A DNA stretch of 64,000 nucleotides from positions 186,001 through 250,000 of the forward strand of contig NZ_LMEW01000035.1 of assembly GCF_001426525.1 (NCBI RefSeq), written 5' to 3'. The DNA is from Massilia sp. Root133. Lineage in GTDB: Bacteria; Pseudomonadota; Gammaproteobacteria; Burkholderiales; Burkholderiaceae_D. The translations under genes and the position numbers were made by a program. The notes under the pieces were generated by a model that saw only the letters and a list, made by a program, of their open reading frames with translations, was not told where the DNA came from and ran no database searches. Shown here piece by piece: positions 25,245 to 34,723 of this stretch. Within the stretch, counting starts at the first letter, position 1. Every line of letters starts with the position of its first letter.

Positions 25245-27721
25245 GTGAGCGCGACGCGCGCGCGGCCGGAAGCGTCGAGCTTGACGGTCACGAGGCGCTC
25301 GCCGATCCGCACCTTCGCCGCTTGCCCCGGCTTGCCGCGCAGCGCGACGCGCGTGGCGCGGCCGCCGACCCAGTCCAGGTCGACCTCGATGCCGCCGCGG
25401 GCGCGCACGCCGTGGACGCCACCTTCCGGCCACGCGCGCGGCAGTGCGGGCAGGATGCGGATCTCGCCGCCCCACGATTGCACGAGCATTTCCAGGATGC
25501 CGGCCGCGCCGCCGAAATTGCCGTCGATCTGGAACGGCGGGTGCGCATCGAACATGTTCGGATAGGTGCGCTCCGGCGCCAGCAGGCCGCGCAGGATGCT
25601 GTACGCGTGTTCGCCGTCGCCCATGCGCGCCCACAGCGCCAGGCGCCATGCCGTGGCCCAGCCTGTCGACATGTCGCCGCGCGTGTTGAGCGACACCTTG
25701 GCCGCCGCGATCAGGTCGGGCGTGTCGCGCACGTTGATTTGCTCGCTGGGATAGACGGCGTACAGGTGCGACACGTGGCGGTGATGCTGGTCCGGCGCCT
25801 GCGCATCCCAGTCGTCCAGCCATTCCTGCAACTGGCCCTGCGCGCCGATGCGGTCCGGCGCCAGGCGTGCGCGTTTCGCTTCCACCGCCTTGCGGAAGTC
25901 CGCGTCCGGATCGCGCAGCTTCTCGTGGGCGGCCAGGGTCCACGCGAACAGGTCCCGCACGATCTGGCGGTCCATCGCCGGCCCCGCGCACACGGCGACG
26001 TCCGGGTGGTGCGGGTTCTCGGGCGAGAGCGACGGCGACGTGACGAGGCCACGGCCCTTCGGATCCTCGACGAGAACGTCGACGAAGAACATCGCCGCGC
26101 CTTTCAACGCGGGGTAGATGCGGGCAAGGTAGGCGTCGTCGGGGTTGTATTCGTAGTGGTCCCACAGCGTCTTGCACAGCCACGCGCCGCCGCAGGGCCA
26201 CATGCCCCAGTTCGGCCCGTCGATGGGCGCTGCCGCGCGCCACAGGTCCGTGTTGTGGTGCGCGACCCAGCCGCGCGCGCCCCAGGACTCGCGCGCGACG
26301 GCCGCGCCGGTGACGGCCAGTTCCTCGACCATCTTCACCAGCGGCTCCACGCACGGCGCCAGGTTGGCCGCTTCCGCCGGCCAGTAGTTCATCTCGGTGT
26401 TGATGTTGATGGTGTACTTGCTGCCCCACGGCGGATTGATCCCCTCGTTCCAGATGCCCTGCAGGTTCGCGGGCTGGCTGCCCGGGCGCGACGACGAGAT
26501 CAGCAGGTAGCGGCCGTATTGCAGGTACAGCGCGGCCAGCGTCGCGAGGGACGCGTCGTCGGTCTGCGGGACGGCGGCGATGCGCGCATCGGTGGGGGCG
26601 GTGCCGGCGCCGGCGCGGCCGAGGCGCAGCGACAGCCTCCCGAACAGCGCGCGGTGTGCTTGCACGTTCTCCGCGCGCAGGCGCGCATACGGCTTGCGCG
26701 CGGCGGCGTCCACGCGCTCGCGCACGGCCTTGACCGGGTCGCCGTCGATGTCGCGGGGGCTGACGAAACTGGTCGCGGCGCCGATCAGCAGCGTGACCTC
26801 GCGCGCGCCGCGCACGCGCAGGCGGTCGCCGTCGACGTCCACCTTGCCATCCCCCAGGGCCATGACGCGCACGGCGTAGCGCAGGGCGCCCTTCACGCCG
26901 GCGTGGTCGGCGTTGCGGCCTTCGACGAGCAGGGCGCGCGGGCCGTCCGCGCGGATGGACAGGCTCGCGGGACGCTGGGCTTCCGCGAGGTCTTCGCTGA
27001 CGTCCCACGGGGCGCCCGCAGGGACGTCATGTCTGACCTTCGTGACGTCGAACGTGCCGTCGCCGTACTTGACCTCGCGCGGGTGGCGGTAGCCGACGTC
27101 GAAGTCGAGCGTGCCGCCGGTGGCTTGCAGGTGCAGCACGATCACCTGGTCGGGCGCGCTGGAGAACACCTCGCGCACGTGGCGCACGGCGCCGCTGGTG
27201 AAGCGCGTGGTCGCGATCGCGCTGTCGAGGTCCAGCGTGCGCCGGAAGCCTTGCGCGCCATCGACGCCGTGGAAGTCGAACAGCAGGTCGCCGGCCGCGC
27301 CGTAGGGCATCTGCGTGGCCGGCTGCGCGATCATCTCTTTCGCGACGAGGTCGCGCGCTTCGATGAACTTGCCTTCGTCGATCAGCGCCCGCACGCGCGG
27401 CAGCGCGGCCTTGAAGCCGGGATTGTCGAAACGGTACGGGCCGCCGGCCCACAAGGTGTCTTCGTTCAGCTGCAGGCGCTCCTGCAGTGGGCGGCCGTAC
27501 ACCATCGCGCCCAGCCGGCCGTTGCCGACGGGGAGGGCCTCGACCCATTGGCGCGCCGGTTTGTCGTACCACAGCGCCAGCTTGTCCTTGTCGCCCTCAG
27601 TGCGTGTCACGACGGTTGCGCCGGCGAGGCCGGGCATGCCTGCGGCGGCGGCCGCGAGGCCCAGCGTGCCGAGCACGCGGCGCCGGGTAGGGTTGACCTG
27701 TTGGTGACCTGCTTTGCTCAA
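25241..27721 (-). CDS. glycoside hydrolase family 95, alpha-L-fucosidase/galactosidase type
   Basis: 826 aa with a Tat signal (Arg13-15 in NPTRRRVLG, then an Ala-rich hydrophobic stretch and GLAGA cleavage region), so it is exported folded. Domain order is that of GH95: N-terminal beta-sandwich (ARQWVEALPVGNGRLGAMVY, NEDTLWAGGPY), (alpha/alpha)6 barrel, C-terminal sandwich. Catalytic features visible: the general-acid Glu in SLSPEN, the Asn pair region ININTEMNYWPAEAA and HHNTDLW. GH95 enzymes remove alpha-1,2-fucose or alpha-L-galactose from plant xyloglucan and host glycans. Upstream lies an AT-rich stretch with a TTTATTATAAATAAA palindrome. Confidence 0.92.
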   Translation of the reverse strand: MSKAGHQQVNPTRRRVLGTLGLAAAAAGMPGLAGATVVTRTEGDKDKLALWYDKPARQWVEALPVGNGRLGAMVYGRPLQERLQLNEDTLWAGGPYRFDNPGFKAALPRVRALIDEGKFIEARDLVAKEMIAQPATQMPYGAAGDLLFDFHGVDGAQGFRRTLDLDSAIATTRFTSGAVRHVREVFSSAPDQVIVLHLQATGGTLDFDVGYRHPREVKYGDGTFDVTKVRHDVPAGAPWDVSEDLAEAQRPASLSIRADGPRALLVEGRNADHAGVKGALRYAVRVMALGDGKVDVDGDRLRVRGAREVTLLIGAATSFVSPRDIDGDPVKAVRERVDAAARKPYARLRAENVQAHRALFGRLSLRLGRAGAGTAPTDARIAAVPQTDDASLATLAALYLQYGRYLLISSSRPGSQPANLQGIWNEGINPPWGSKYTININTEMNYWPAEAANLAPCVEPLVKMVEELAVTGAAVARESWGARGWVAHHNTDLWRAAAPIDGPNWGMWPCGGAWLCKTLWDHYEYNPDDAYLARIYPALKGAAMFFVDVLVEDPKGRGLVTSPSLSPENPHHPDVAVCAGPAMDRQIVRDLFAWTLAAHEKLRDPDADFRKAVEAKRARLAPDRIGAQGQLQEWLDDWDAQAPDQHHRHVSHLYAVYPSEQINVRDTPDLIAAAKVSLNTRGDMSTGWATAWRLALWARMGDGEHAYSILRGLLAPERTYPNMFDAHPPFQIDGNFGGAAGILEMLVQSWGGEIRILPALPRAWPEGGVHGVRARGGIEVDLDWVGGRATRVALRGKPGQAAKVRIGERLVTVKLDASGRARVALT

Positions 27722-27792
27722 AATTGTCTCCTGGTTTTTGGGGAAGGTTATTGTTTATTATAAATAAAAACCAAGCCAGGAAACGGTTTTCG

Positions 27793-28173
27793 TTACGGCG
27801 CGCTGGTCCGATACAGTGCCCGCGCCTCGCACACATGCCGATGATGCTCGTCGGCCCACACGACGAGGCCCCGCATCGGCACGAGGAACGAGTGGCCCAG
27901 CGGCGTGAGGTCGTACTCGACCCGGGGCGGCACTTCCGGATACACGGTGCGGCGCACGAAACCGTCTTCCTCCAGGCGCTTCAGGGTCTGCGACAGCATC
28001 TGCTTGGAGATGTCGCCCAGTGCGCGCATCAATTCGTTGAAGCGTTTGGTGCCGCCTTCGAGTGCGTCGAGAACGAGGAGACTCCACTGGTCGCCGATGC
28101 GATCCAGCACGTCGCGGATGGGGCAGGGTTGGTCGAAGGGGCGGTCGGCGGCGAGCAGGGAGGTCTTGGACAT
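27793..28173 (-). CDS. HxlR family transcriptional regulator
   Basis: 126-aa winged-helix regulator. CPIRDVLDRIGDQWSLLVL (with the family Cys17), then the recognition region RFNELMRALGDISKQMLSQTLKRLEEDGFV and the wing YPEVPPRVEYDLTPLG, match HxlR proteins such as YodB or QorR, which sense electrophiles or quinones through that Cys. It is divergent from the NAD(P)-binding reductase gene across 142 bases, and most likely represses it. Confidence 0.9.
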   Translation of the reverse strand: MSKTSLLAADRPFDQPCPIRDVLDRIGDQWSLLVLDALEGGTKRFNELMRALGDISKQMLSQTLKRLEEDGFVRRTVYPEVPPRVEYDLTPLGHSFLVPMRGLVVWADEHHRHVCEARALYRTSAP

Positions 28174-28315
28174 GGTGTGTTCACGGGTTGCGGGTCAGTG
28201 TCGGCTGACCTGATCACGCCGCGCTGACTTCTTGTGCGGCCCATGCAGACTAGCATAAGATGATTCGACGGTCTCGTTTTCAGACCTATTCTTAACCACA
28301 GACCAAAGGAATTCC

Positions 28316-28927
28316 ATGGCACGCATCGCACTCATCGGCGCATCCGGCAACGTCGGCACGCGCATCCTGAACGAACTCGTTTCGCGCAATCACCAGGTCA
28401 CGGCCATCGTCCGCGATCCTGCGAAAGTCCCGGCACGTGCGGGCGTCACGGCGGCACGCGGCGACGTCGCCGATCCGGCTGGCCTGGCCGAGGTGCTGAA
28501 GGGCCACGACGCCGTGGTCAGTTCGGTGCGCTTCCTCGACACCGACCCGCAAGCACTGATCGACGCCGTGCGCGCGTCCGGCGTAAAACGTTATCTCGTC
28601 GTGGGCGGCGCCGGCAGCCTGTTCGTCGCACCGGGCAAGCGCCTCGTCGACCAGCCCGATTTCCCGGCCGCGTACAAGGACGAGGCGACGAAGGGCGCCG
28701 ATTTCCTGGATGCGCTGCGCGGCGTGAGCGACCTCGATTGGACGTTCATCTCGCCGTCCGCGCTGTTCGTGCCGGGCGAGCGCACCGGCAAGTTCCGCCT
28801 CGCCAAGGACGAACTGCTGGTGAGCGAGAAGGGCAGCACGATCTCGTACGAGGATTACGCCATCGCGCTGGTCGACGAGATCGAAAAGCCGGCGCACGTG
28901 CGCGAGCGATTCACGGTCGGTTACTGA
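28316..28927 (+). CDS. NAD(P)H-binding atypical SDR oxidoreductase (YwnB-like)
   Basis: 203 aa. The N-terminus carries the Rossmann dinucleotide loop IALIGASGNVGTRIL; there is no SDR Tyr-x-x-x-Lys catalytic pair where classical SDRs have it, as in the NmrA/YwnB-like group. RBS AAAGGAA precedes ATG 28316. Divergent from the HxlR gene, a common layout for quinone- or electrophile-induced reductases. The precise reaction is unknown. Confidence 0.85.
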   Translation: MARIALIGASGNVGTRILNELVSRNHQVTAIVRDPAKVPARAGVTAARGDVADPAGLAEVLKGHDAVVSSVRFLDTDPQALIDAVRASGVKRYLVVGGAGSLFVAPGKRLVDQPDFPAAYKDEATKGADFLDALRGVSDLDWTFISPSALFVPGERTGKFRLAKDELLVSEKGSTISYEDYAIALVDEIEKPAHVRERFTVGY

Positions 28928-29512
28928 TTATTTTTTTGCCGGCGTCCACTCGTCGAGCCGCCGGCCTTCCGCGCATGCCGCGATGAGCCGGTCGAGCCGC
29001 GCCGCCCGCGTCTCCGGCTTCTTGGCACTCGTCACGACGTGCAGCATGCGCTTGCGGTAGCCGGGTGGGCACGCTTCGAAATACGCCCACGCGGACTTGT
29101 GGCGCCGGAAGCGGGCCAGGTCCTCGGGCGCCAGTTCGGCGGGCGTCTCGCGCTCGTGCGAATACACGCGCGAGCGGTCTTCCGAGCGCCGCGCGAACGC
29201 CGCTTCGCCCGCCGGCGTCATGAGGCCTTGCTCGCGCAGCCTGGTCACCTTGTCGATGTTCACCGCGCTCCAGATCGAGCCGGCTTTGCGTGGCGTGAAG
29301 CGGATCGTGTAGGCGCCTTCGTCGACGCCCTTGCGCACGCCGTCGATCCAGCCGTAGCACAGCGCCTGGTCGACTGACTCGGACCAGGTCATGCACGGCT
29401 TGCCCGTGCCGACCTTGTGAAAGCCCACGAGCAGTTCCTTTGCCTCGTGTGCATGGGCCGCGAGCCAGGCGCGGAAGTCTTCTGCGGTTGCGAAGAAGAC
29501 CGGGGCGGTCAT
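28928..29512 (-). CDS. YdeI/OmpD-associated family protein
   Basis: 194 aa. The pattern MTWSESVDQALCYGWIDG, then IRFTPRKAGSIWSAVN and LMTPAGEAAF identifies the YdeI/OmpD-associated (bacteriocin-protection) family; biochemical role unknown. ATG 29512 overlaps the hexR TGA (ATGA), so it is the coupled third gene of zwf-hexR-ydeI. Its 3' end abuts the converging reductase gene. Confidence 0.85.
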   Translation of the reverse strand: MTAPVFFATAEDFRAWLAAHAHEAKELLVGFHKVGTGKPCMTWSESVDQALCYGWIDGVRKGVDEGAYTIRFTPRKAGSIWSAVNIDKVTRLREQGLMTPAGEAAFARRSEDRSRVYSHERETPAELAPEDLARFRRHKSAWAYFEACPPGYRKRMLHVVTSAKKPETRAARLDRLIAACAEGRRLDEWTPAKK

Positions 29513-30363
29513 CCGATGAACGAATCGAACTGCAGGTCGAATTCCTGCAGTGCCTTCTGCGCGTTCTGCATCTTCTTGCGGAACTCCGGACCGCGCTGCA
29601 GCGCGAGGCCGACCGCGAGCACGTCGATCACGACGAGGTAGGCGAGACGCGCCGAGATCGGCGTGTACGGATCGGTCGCGAACACGAGGTCGATTGGAAT
29701 CAGGAGGCTCGCCATGTCCGCGAGCGGCGTGCCGGACGGCGCCAGCACGATCACTTCGGCACCGCCGCGGCGCGCGAGTTTCGCCGAGCGCGTGAGCGAC
29801 GGGTTGTTGCCGCGTTGGGAGATCGCGACCAGCGCGTCGCCCTCGCGCAGCAGCGCGGCCGCGATGGCGTGGATCGCGGGGTCGGTGTACGCGACGGTCG
29901 GCACGCCCGAGCGGAAGAATTTGTGTTGCGCGTCGGCCGCGACGAAGCCCGACGTGCCCTGGCCGTAGAACTCGATCTTGTTGGCGCGCGACAGGATGTC
30001 GAGTGCCTTCTGGATCAGTTCCGGCTTCAGGTTGTTGCGCAGGTCGAGCAGCGTGTTGATCGAGCGGCTGCAGATCTTGTTGACGAGGTCCGCGGCCAGG
30101 TCGTCCTGCGCCGGCTGCTCGCTGGCACCGGGCAGCGCCAGCGCGAGGCCTTGCGCGAGCTTCAGCTTGAACTCGTGCCAGCCGTCGTAGCCGAGCGTGC
30201 GGCAAAAGCGCACGACGGTCGGCTCGGACACCTGCGCGCTGCGCGCCAGCGCCGTAATGTTCTGGCTCACGGTGGCGCTGGGCGCGGCCAGCACGGCGAG
30301 CGCCACCTTGCGCTCGGACTTGGACAGCGAGTCGAGCTGGGTACGGATCGAATCGAGCAGCAC
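29509..30363 (-). CDS. hexR: HexR, RpiR-family repressor of glucose catabolism
   Basis: 284 aa. Residues 1-77 are the RpiR winged HTH (ITALARSAQVSEPTVVRFCRTLGYDGWHEFK); about 125-260 is the SIS sugar-phosphate domain (KIEFYGQGTSGFVAADAQHKFFR; AISQRGNNPSL). In relatives, HexR represses zwf, edd and eda until it binds 2-keto-3-deoxy-6-phosphogluconate. It lies 10 bases after zwf on the same strand, and HexR-type boxes lie before zwf and in the pgi/edd gap. Confidence 0.93.
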   Translation of the reverse strand: MLLDSIRTQLDSLSKSERKVALAVLAAPSATVSQNITALARSAQVSEPTVVRFCRTLGYDGWHEFKLKLAQGLALALPGASEQPAQDDLAADLVNKICSRSINTLLDLRNNLKPELIQKALDILSRANKIEFYGQGTSGFVAADAQHKFFRSGVPTVAYTDPAIHAIAAALLREGDALVAISQRGNNPSLTRSAKLARRGGAEVIVLAPSGTPLADMASLLIPIDLVFATDPYTPISARLAYLVVIDVLAVGLALQRGPEFRKKMQNAQKALQEFDLQFDSFIG

Positions 30364-30373
30364 GTTAGTTCCT

Positions 30374-31843
30374 TCAGTCTTCCGGCAGCGCCTCTTCGCG
30401 CCACTGCAGGCCGTCGCGGCCGATCAGCGCGGACGACGAGGCAGGGCCCCACGTACCGGACGTGTACGGGACCGGCGTCGTGTCGTCCTGCTCCCAGTAT
30501 TCGAGGATCGGCTCGACCCATTCCCACGCGGCTTCCAGCTCGTCGCCGCGCATGAACAGGGTCAGCTGGCCGCGCAGGACGTCCAGCAGCAGGCGCTCGT
30601 ACGCTTCCATGCGCGGGGACTTGAACTGTTCGCGGAAATCGAGTTCGAGTTCGGCCTGCTTCAGGCGCATGGAATCGCCCGGCGTCTTGGCCATCAGGTT
30701 CATCGACAGGCCTTCGTCCGGCTGCAGGCGGATCACGAGGCTGTTCGGCTGGAAGCTCGACGTCGGCTGGTTGAAGATCGAATGGGGGATAGGCTTGAAG
30801 CGCACGACGATTTCCGCGAGGCGGTCGGCCATGCGCTTGCCGGTGCGCAGGTAGAACGGCACGCCGGCCCAGCGCCAAGTGTCGATCTCGGCCTTCATCG
30901 CGACGAAGGTTTCCGTCTTCGACTGCTTCGGTGCGCCCGGTTCGTCGCGGTAGCCCGGCACGGCCTGGCCGTCGACATAACCCGAGCGGTATTGGCCGCG
31001 CACGATGTTCTGCGACAGCGTCGTCGGCGTGAAGCGCTTCAGCGAGCGCAGGACCTGCAGCTTGGCGTCGCGCACGGCGTCCGGCGCGATCGACGTCGGC
31101 GGTTCCATCGCGACGATACACAGCAGTTGCAGCAGGTGGTTCTGCAGCATGTCGCGCAGCGCGCCCGAGTTGTCGTAATAGCCCAGGCGGTTGCCCACGC
31201 CGATCTTTTCCGCGATGGTGATCTGCACGTCCGAGATCCACTCGCGGCGCCACAGCGGCTCGAACAGGATGTTACCGAAGCGCAGGGCCAGCAGGTTCTG
31301 CACGGTTTCCTTGCCGAGGTAGTGGTCGATCCGGTAGATCTGCGATTCGGCGAAGACCTTGCCGACGTCGGCGTTGATCTGCTTGGCCGATGCGAGGTCG
31401 CGGCCCAGCGGCTTTTCCAGGACGACGCGCGAATTCGGCGTGGCGAGGCCCACGGCGGCCAGGTTCTCGCAGATCGTCGCGAACAGTTGCGGCGGCGTCG
31501 CGAGGTAGTAGACGCGCGTCAGCGAAGAATCCTTGCGCAGCGCTTCCGCCAGCGCCGCATAGGTCGCCACGTTGCCGGCGTCGACGGCGACGTAGGTGAT
31601 GCGGTTCAGGAACGTCTGCCATGCGCCGGCGTCGACGTTTTCCTTCACGTGCGTTTTTGCATTGGTTTCCACCATCTCGATGAACGCTTCCTGCGACATC
31701 TCGTCACGGCCGACGCAGATGATGCGCGCCGTCGCGGGCAGGTCGTTGCACACGTCACGGGCATACATCGCCGGCAACAGCTTGCGCATCGCGAGGTCGC
31801 CGCTGCCGCCGAAGAAAACGAGATCGAAATCGGAAAGTGCCAT
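30374..31843 (-). CDS. zwf: glucose-6-phosphate 1-dehydrogenase
   Basis: 489 aa, standard length. NADP-binding loop GGSGDLAMRKL (12-22), EKPLGRDL (143-150) and the substrate/catalytic signature RIDHYLGKE (171-179) are all intact. It oxidises glucose-6-phosphate to 6-phosphogluconolactone and feeds the Entner-Doudoroff and pentose-phosphate routes. First gene of zwf-hexR-ydeI; HexR-type boxes are 25-72 bases upstream of the start. Confidence 0.97.
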   Translation of the reverse strand: MALSDFDLVFFGGSGDLAMRKLLPAMYARDVCNDLPATARIICVGRDEMSQEAFIEMVETNAKTHVKENVDAGAWQTFLNRITYVAVDAGNVATYAALAEALRKDSSLTRVYYLATPPQLFATICENLAAVGLATPNSRVVLEKPLGRDLASAKQINADVGKVFAESQIYRIDHYLGKETVQNLLALRFGNILFEPLWRREWISDVQITIAEKIGVGNRLGYYDNSGALRDMLQNHLLQLLCIVAMEPPTSIAPDAVRDAKLQVLRSLKRFTPTTLSQNIVRGQYRSGYVDGQAVPGYRDEPGAPKQSKTETFVAMKAEIDTWRWAGVPFYLRTGKRMADRLAEIVVRFKPIPHSIFNQPTSSFQPNSLVIRLQPDEGLSMNLMAKTPGDSMRLKQAELELDFREQFKSPRMEAYERLLLDVLRGQLTLFMRGDELEAAWEWVEPILEYWEQDDTTPVPYTSGTWGPASSSALIGRDGLQWREEALPED

Positions 31844-31867
31844 GGTGTCTGTCGAGGAGTGAAATGC

Positions 31868-31882
31868 TGTAAATTTACTACA
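31868..31882 (-). promoter_or_regulatory. HexR-type operator upstream of zwf (strong copy)
   Basis: On the minus strand this reads TGTAGTAAATTTACA, matching 14 of 15 positions of the published HexR consensus TGTARTWWWAYTACA. It lies about 25 bases upstream of the zwf start codon. Confidence 0.75.
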
Positions 31883-31900
31883 CGATTATGGATAGCGCAA

Positions 31901-31914
31901 GAAATTTTACTACG
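31901..31914 (-). promoter_or_regulatory. second HexR-type box upstream of zwf
   Basis: On the minus strand it reads CGTAGTAAAATTTC, identical over 14 bases to the box at 34724-34737 before edd. It lies about 58 bases upstream of zwf. Confidence 0.6.
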
Positions 31915-32007
31915 CAGAAGGGTGTAGTCGAAGGTAATGGTGCCACATCCGTGGCGGCGTGGGCGCGAGAGAAAGGGGAGGGCGGGCACGGTGTGCCCAC
32001 CCGGAAA

Positions 32008-32904
32008 TCAACCGCGGTACTCGGCCTGCTCGATGCCGGGCACGTCGACGGTAAATGCCAGTACTTTGCCGCTGTGCGGATACTTCGCCAGCTCGTCGTT
32101 CGACCGGCCCTTGCTGGCGCTGGTGACGAACAGCGTGCGCAGATCGGGGCCGCCGAACGCGACGGACGTCGGGCAGCGCACGGGCAGCTCGATTTCCTGC
32201 AGCAGCTCGCCCGTCGGCGACAGCTTGACGATGCGGCCGCCTTCGAACATCGCGGACCAGTAATTGCCTTCGCTGTCCACCGCCGCGCCGTCCGGACGGC
32301 CGCCGTAGTCGGCCGCCTTCTTGTCGTCGGAGAAGGTGACGAGGTTGCGGCGGTTCGATGCCGTGCCCGTCTTGACGTCGTAGTCGTACGCGTCGACGCG
32401 GTGGCTCGTCGTGTCCGAGTGGTACATCGTCTTGCCGTCCGGGCTGAACGACAGCCCGTTCGAGTTCGTCATGCCGCCGGCCCAGGCCAGGCGCAGCCCG
32501 CCCTTGTCCAGCACGTACATCTCGGCCTTCTGCTGGTCGCGCGGCTCGTACATCGTGCCGACCCAGAAGCGCCCCGCCGGGTCCGTGCGGCCGTCGTTGA
32601 AGCGGACGATGGACGTGTCGTACGGTGCCGGCGCGATGTCGTCGATGTCGCCCGTCGTCGTGTTCAGGTAGACGAAGCCGGCGCGCGTGGCCAGCACGAG
32701 GTTGTTGTCCTGGTCGACGGCGATGGCGGACGGCTCGGTGTCCGTGTTCCAGCGCGAGTACTTGCCGCTCGACGGATGCAGGCGGTGCACCGACTTGCCG
32801 TCGATGTCGACCCAGTACAGCGCGGATTCGACCGCATGCCAGACGGCCGATTCGCCGACCAGCATCCGTTCGTCATGCACGATGTGGAATTTTTCGGTCT
32901 TCAT
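32008..32904 (-). CDS. SMP-30/gluconolactonase family sugar lactonase
   Basis: 298-aa six-bladed beta-propeller lactonase. Metal ligands match SMP-30: Glu18 (GESAVW), Asn103 (RFNDGRTDPAG), Asn149 (SNGLSFSPDG) and Asp205 (GGRPDGAAVD). No signal peptide, so cytosolic. It lies 9 bases after pgi and ahead of zwf. No pgl/DevB-type 6-phosphogluconolactonase is seen nearby, so it may hydrolyse the Zwf product here; the family otherwise acts on gluconolactone or related aldonolactones. Confidence 0.88.
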   Translation of the reverse strand: MKTEKFHIVHDERMLVGESAVWHAVESALYWVDIDGKSVHRLHPSSGKYSRWNTDTEPSAIAVDQDNNLVLATRAGFVYLNTTTGDIDDIAPAPYDTSIVRFNDGRTDPAGRFWVGTMYEPRDQQKAEMYVLDKGGLRLAWAGGMTNSNGLSFSPDGKTMYHSDTTSHRVDAYDYDVKTGTASNRRNLVTFSDDKKAADYGGRPDGAAVDSEGNYWSAMFEGGRIVKLSPTGELLQEIELPVRCPTSVAFGGPDLRTLFVTSASKGRSNDELAKYPHSGKVLAFTVDVPGIEQAEYRG

Positions 32905-32913
32905 GGCACCTCC

Positions 32914-34554
32914 TCAGACGGCGGCCCTGGCGCGGGCGATCAGGCCGTTGGTCGAACCATCGTGCTGCGCCGGTTGCGCCTCGCCGTTCAGCTCCGCCTC
33001 GATCTTCTTGGCCAGCACCTTGCCCAGTTCCACGCCCCACTGGTCGTAGCTGTTCACGTCCCAGATCGCGCCCTGCACGAACACCTTGTGCTCGTACAGC
33101 GCGATCAGCGCGCCCAGCGTGGCCGGGGTCAGGTACTCCATCAGGATCGTGTTGCTCGGACGGTTGCCCGGGAAGGTCTTGTGCGGCACGAGGCGCTCGA
33201 TCTCGGCCGGGTCTTGCCCGGCCAGGTCCTGGCGCACCTCGTCGGCCGTCTTGCCCTTCATGAAGGCTTCCGACTGCGCGAAGCAGTTCGCGAGCAGCGC
33301 GGCGTGGTGGTTCTGGAATTCATGCGCGGGACGCAGCGCGGCGATGAAGTCCATCGGCGTGACGTCCGTGCCCTGGTGCAGCAGCTGGAAGTAGGCGTGC
33401 TGGCCGTTCGTGCCGACGTCGCCCCAGATCACCGGGCCGGTTGCGTAGTCGGTGATGGTGTCGCCGGCGCGCGTGACGCGCTTGCCGTTGCTTTCCATGT
33501 CGAGCTGCTGCAGGTACGCGGGGAAGCGGTTCAGGTCCTGGTGGTAAGGCGCGATCGACACCGACGGGCAGCCGAGGAATTCGCGGTTCCAGAAGCCGAC
33601 CAGGGCCAGGATCATCGGCAGGTTCTGCTCGATCGGCGCGGTGCGGAAGTGCTCGTCCAGCGCGTGCGCGCCCGCGAGGAAGTCGGCGAAATAGCCGTAG
33701 CCGACGCACAGCGCGACCGGCAGGCCGATCGCGGACCAGACGGAATAGCGGCCGCCGACCCAGTCCCAGAACGGGAACATGTTGTCCGGGTCGATGCCGA
33801 ATTTCTTGATCGCTTCCACGTTGGTCGACACCGCGACGAAGTGTTTTGCCAGCGCCTCTTCCGACGCATGCTTGAGGAACCAGCTGCGCGCCGTGTTCGC
33901 GTTCATCATGGTCTCGGCCGTCGTGAACGTCTTCGAGGCGATGATGAACAGCGTCGTTTCCGGATTCACGCGCGCCAGCGCGGCGTCCATGTCGTGGCCG
34001 TCGACGTTGGAGACGAAGTGCATCGTCAGGCGCGGATGGGCGAACTGGCGCAGCGCCAGGCAGACCATCTTCGGACCGAGGTCGGAGCCGCCGATGCCGA
34101 TGTTGACGATGTCCGTGATTTCCTTGCCCGTGTGACCCAGCCACGCACCGTTACGCACGGCGTCGCTGAACGTCTTGACGCGGGCGAGGACGGCGTGCAC
34201 GTCGGCCGTGATGTCCTGGCCGTCCACCGTGATCTGCTTGTCCTTCGGCGCGCGCAGGGCGGTGTGCAGCACGGCGCGTTGTTCCGTCAGGTTGATCTTG
34301 TCGCCGGCGAACATGGCATCGCGCAACTGCTCGACGCCGCGCTCGCGCGCCAGGTTTGCCAGCAGTGCAAGCGTGCGCCCGTCCAAACGGTTTTTTGAAT
34401 AGTCTAGGAACAGCCCGGCCGCTTCCGCCGAGAGGCGCTCGAAGCGCTGCGGGTCTTGCGCGAACAGGTCGCGCATCTGCCATTGCTGGGCGTCCTGGGC
34501 GTGGGACTGGAGGGCCTGGTAACTGGTGGTGCTGGTCAGGGGTGGTTGGCGCAT
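32914..34554 (-). CDS. pgi: glucose-6-phosphate isomerase
   Basis: 546 aa, full length. The family signatures NIGIGGSDLGPKM (about 150) and, near the C-terminus, NSYDQWGVELGKVLAK are intact, as is the GQHAYFQLLHQG segment with the catalytic His. Interconverts glucose-6-P and fructose-6-P. In an ED-using organism it also cycles fructose-6-P back to Zwf. Divergent from edd across 210 bases that contain two HexR-type boxes; co-transcribed with the lactonase. Confidence 0.97.
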   Translation of the reverse strand: MRQPPLTSTTSYQALQSHAQDAQQWQMRDLFAQDPQRFERLSAEAAGLFLDYSKNRLDGRTLALLANLARERGVEQLRDAMFAGDKINLTEQRAVLHTALRAPKDKQITVDGQDITADVHAVLARVKTFSDAVRNGAWLGHTGKEITDIVNIGIGGSDLGPKMVCLALRQFAHPRLTMHFVSNVDGHDMDAALARVNPETTLFIIASKTFTTAETMMNANTARSWFLKHASEEALAKHFVAVSTNVEAIKKFGIDPDNMFPFWDWVGGRYSVWSAIGLPVALCVGYGYFADFLAGAHALDEHFRTAPIEQNLPMILALVGFWNREFLGCPSVSIAPYHQDLNRFPAYLQQLDMESNGKRVTRAGDTITDYATGPVIWGDVGTNGQHAYFQLLHQGTDVTPMDFIAALRPAHEFQNHHAALLANCFAQSEAFMKGKTADEVRQDLAGQDPAEIERLVPHKTFPGNRPSNTILMEYLTPATLGALIALYEHKVFVQGAIWDVNSYDQWGVELGKVLAKKIEAELNGEAQPAQHDGSTNGLIARARAAV

Positions 34555-34610
34555 GGTGATGGACGGTATGATGTCATTTTGTGCAGGTTAGCGAATCATA
34601 CAGGAAGCAG

Positions 34611-34625
34611 GCGTAAATTCACTAC
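34611..34625 (-). promoter_or_regulatory. HexR-type operator in the pgi/edd divergent region, pgi-proximal
   Basis: On the minus strand it reads TGTAGTGAATTTACG (12 of 15 consensus positions), 57 bases upstream of the pgi start. Confidence 0.55.
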
Positions 34626-34723
34626 ACAAAAAAGCGCCTTCGCGCGGCCGCGTATCACGCGCGCATCTCGACTACGTTCCCGGACCCCCTCAGTCAGTGA
34701 TTAGTGAGCGGGAATCTCCATTT

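Noticed and set aside
23882..27763. Plus-strand open frame of nearly 1300 codons and an opposite one at 23937-27008
   Set aside because: Both are out-of-frame reflections of the MFS and GH95 genes in high-GC sequence.
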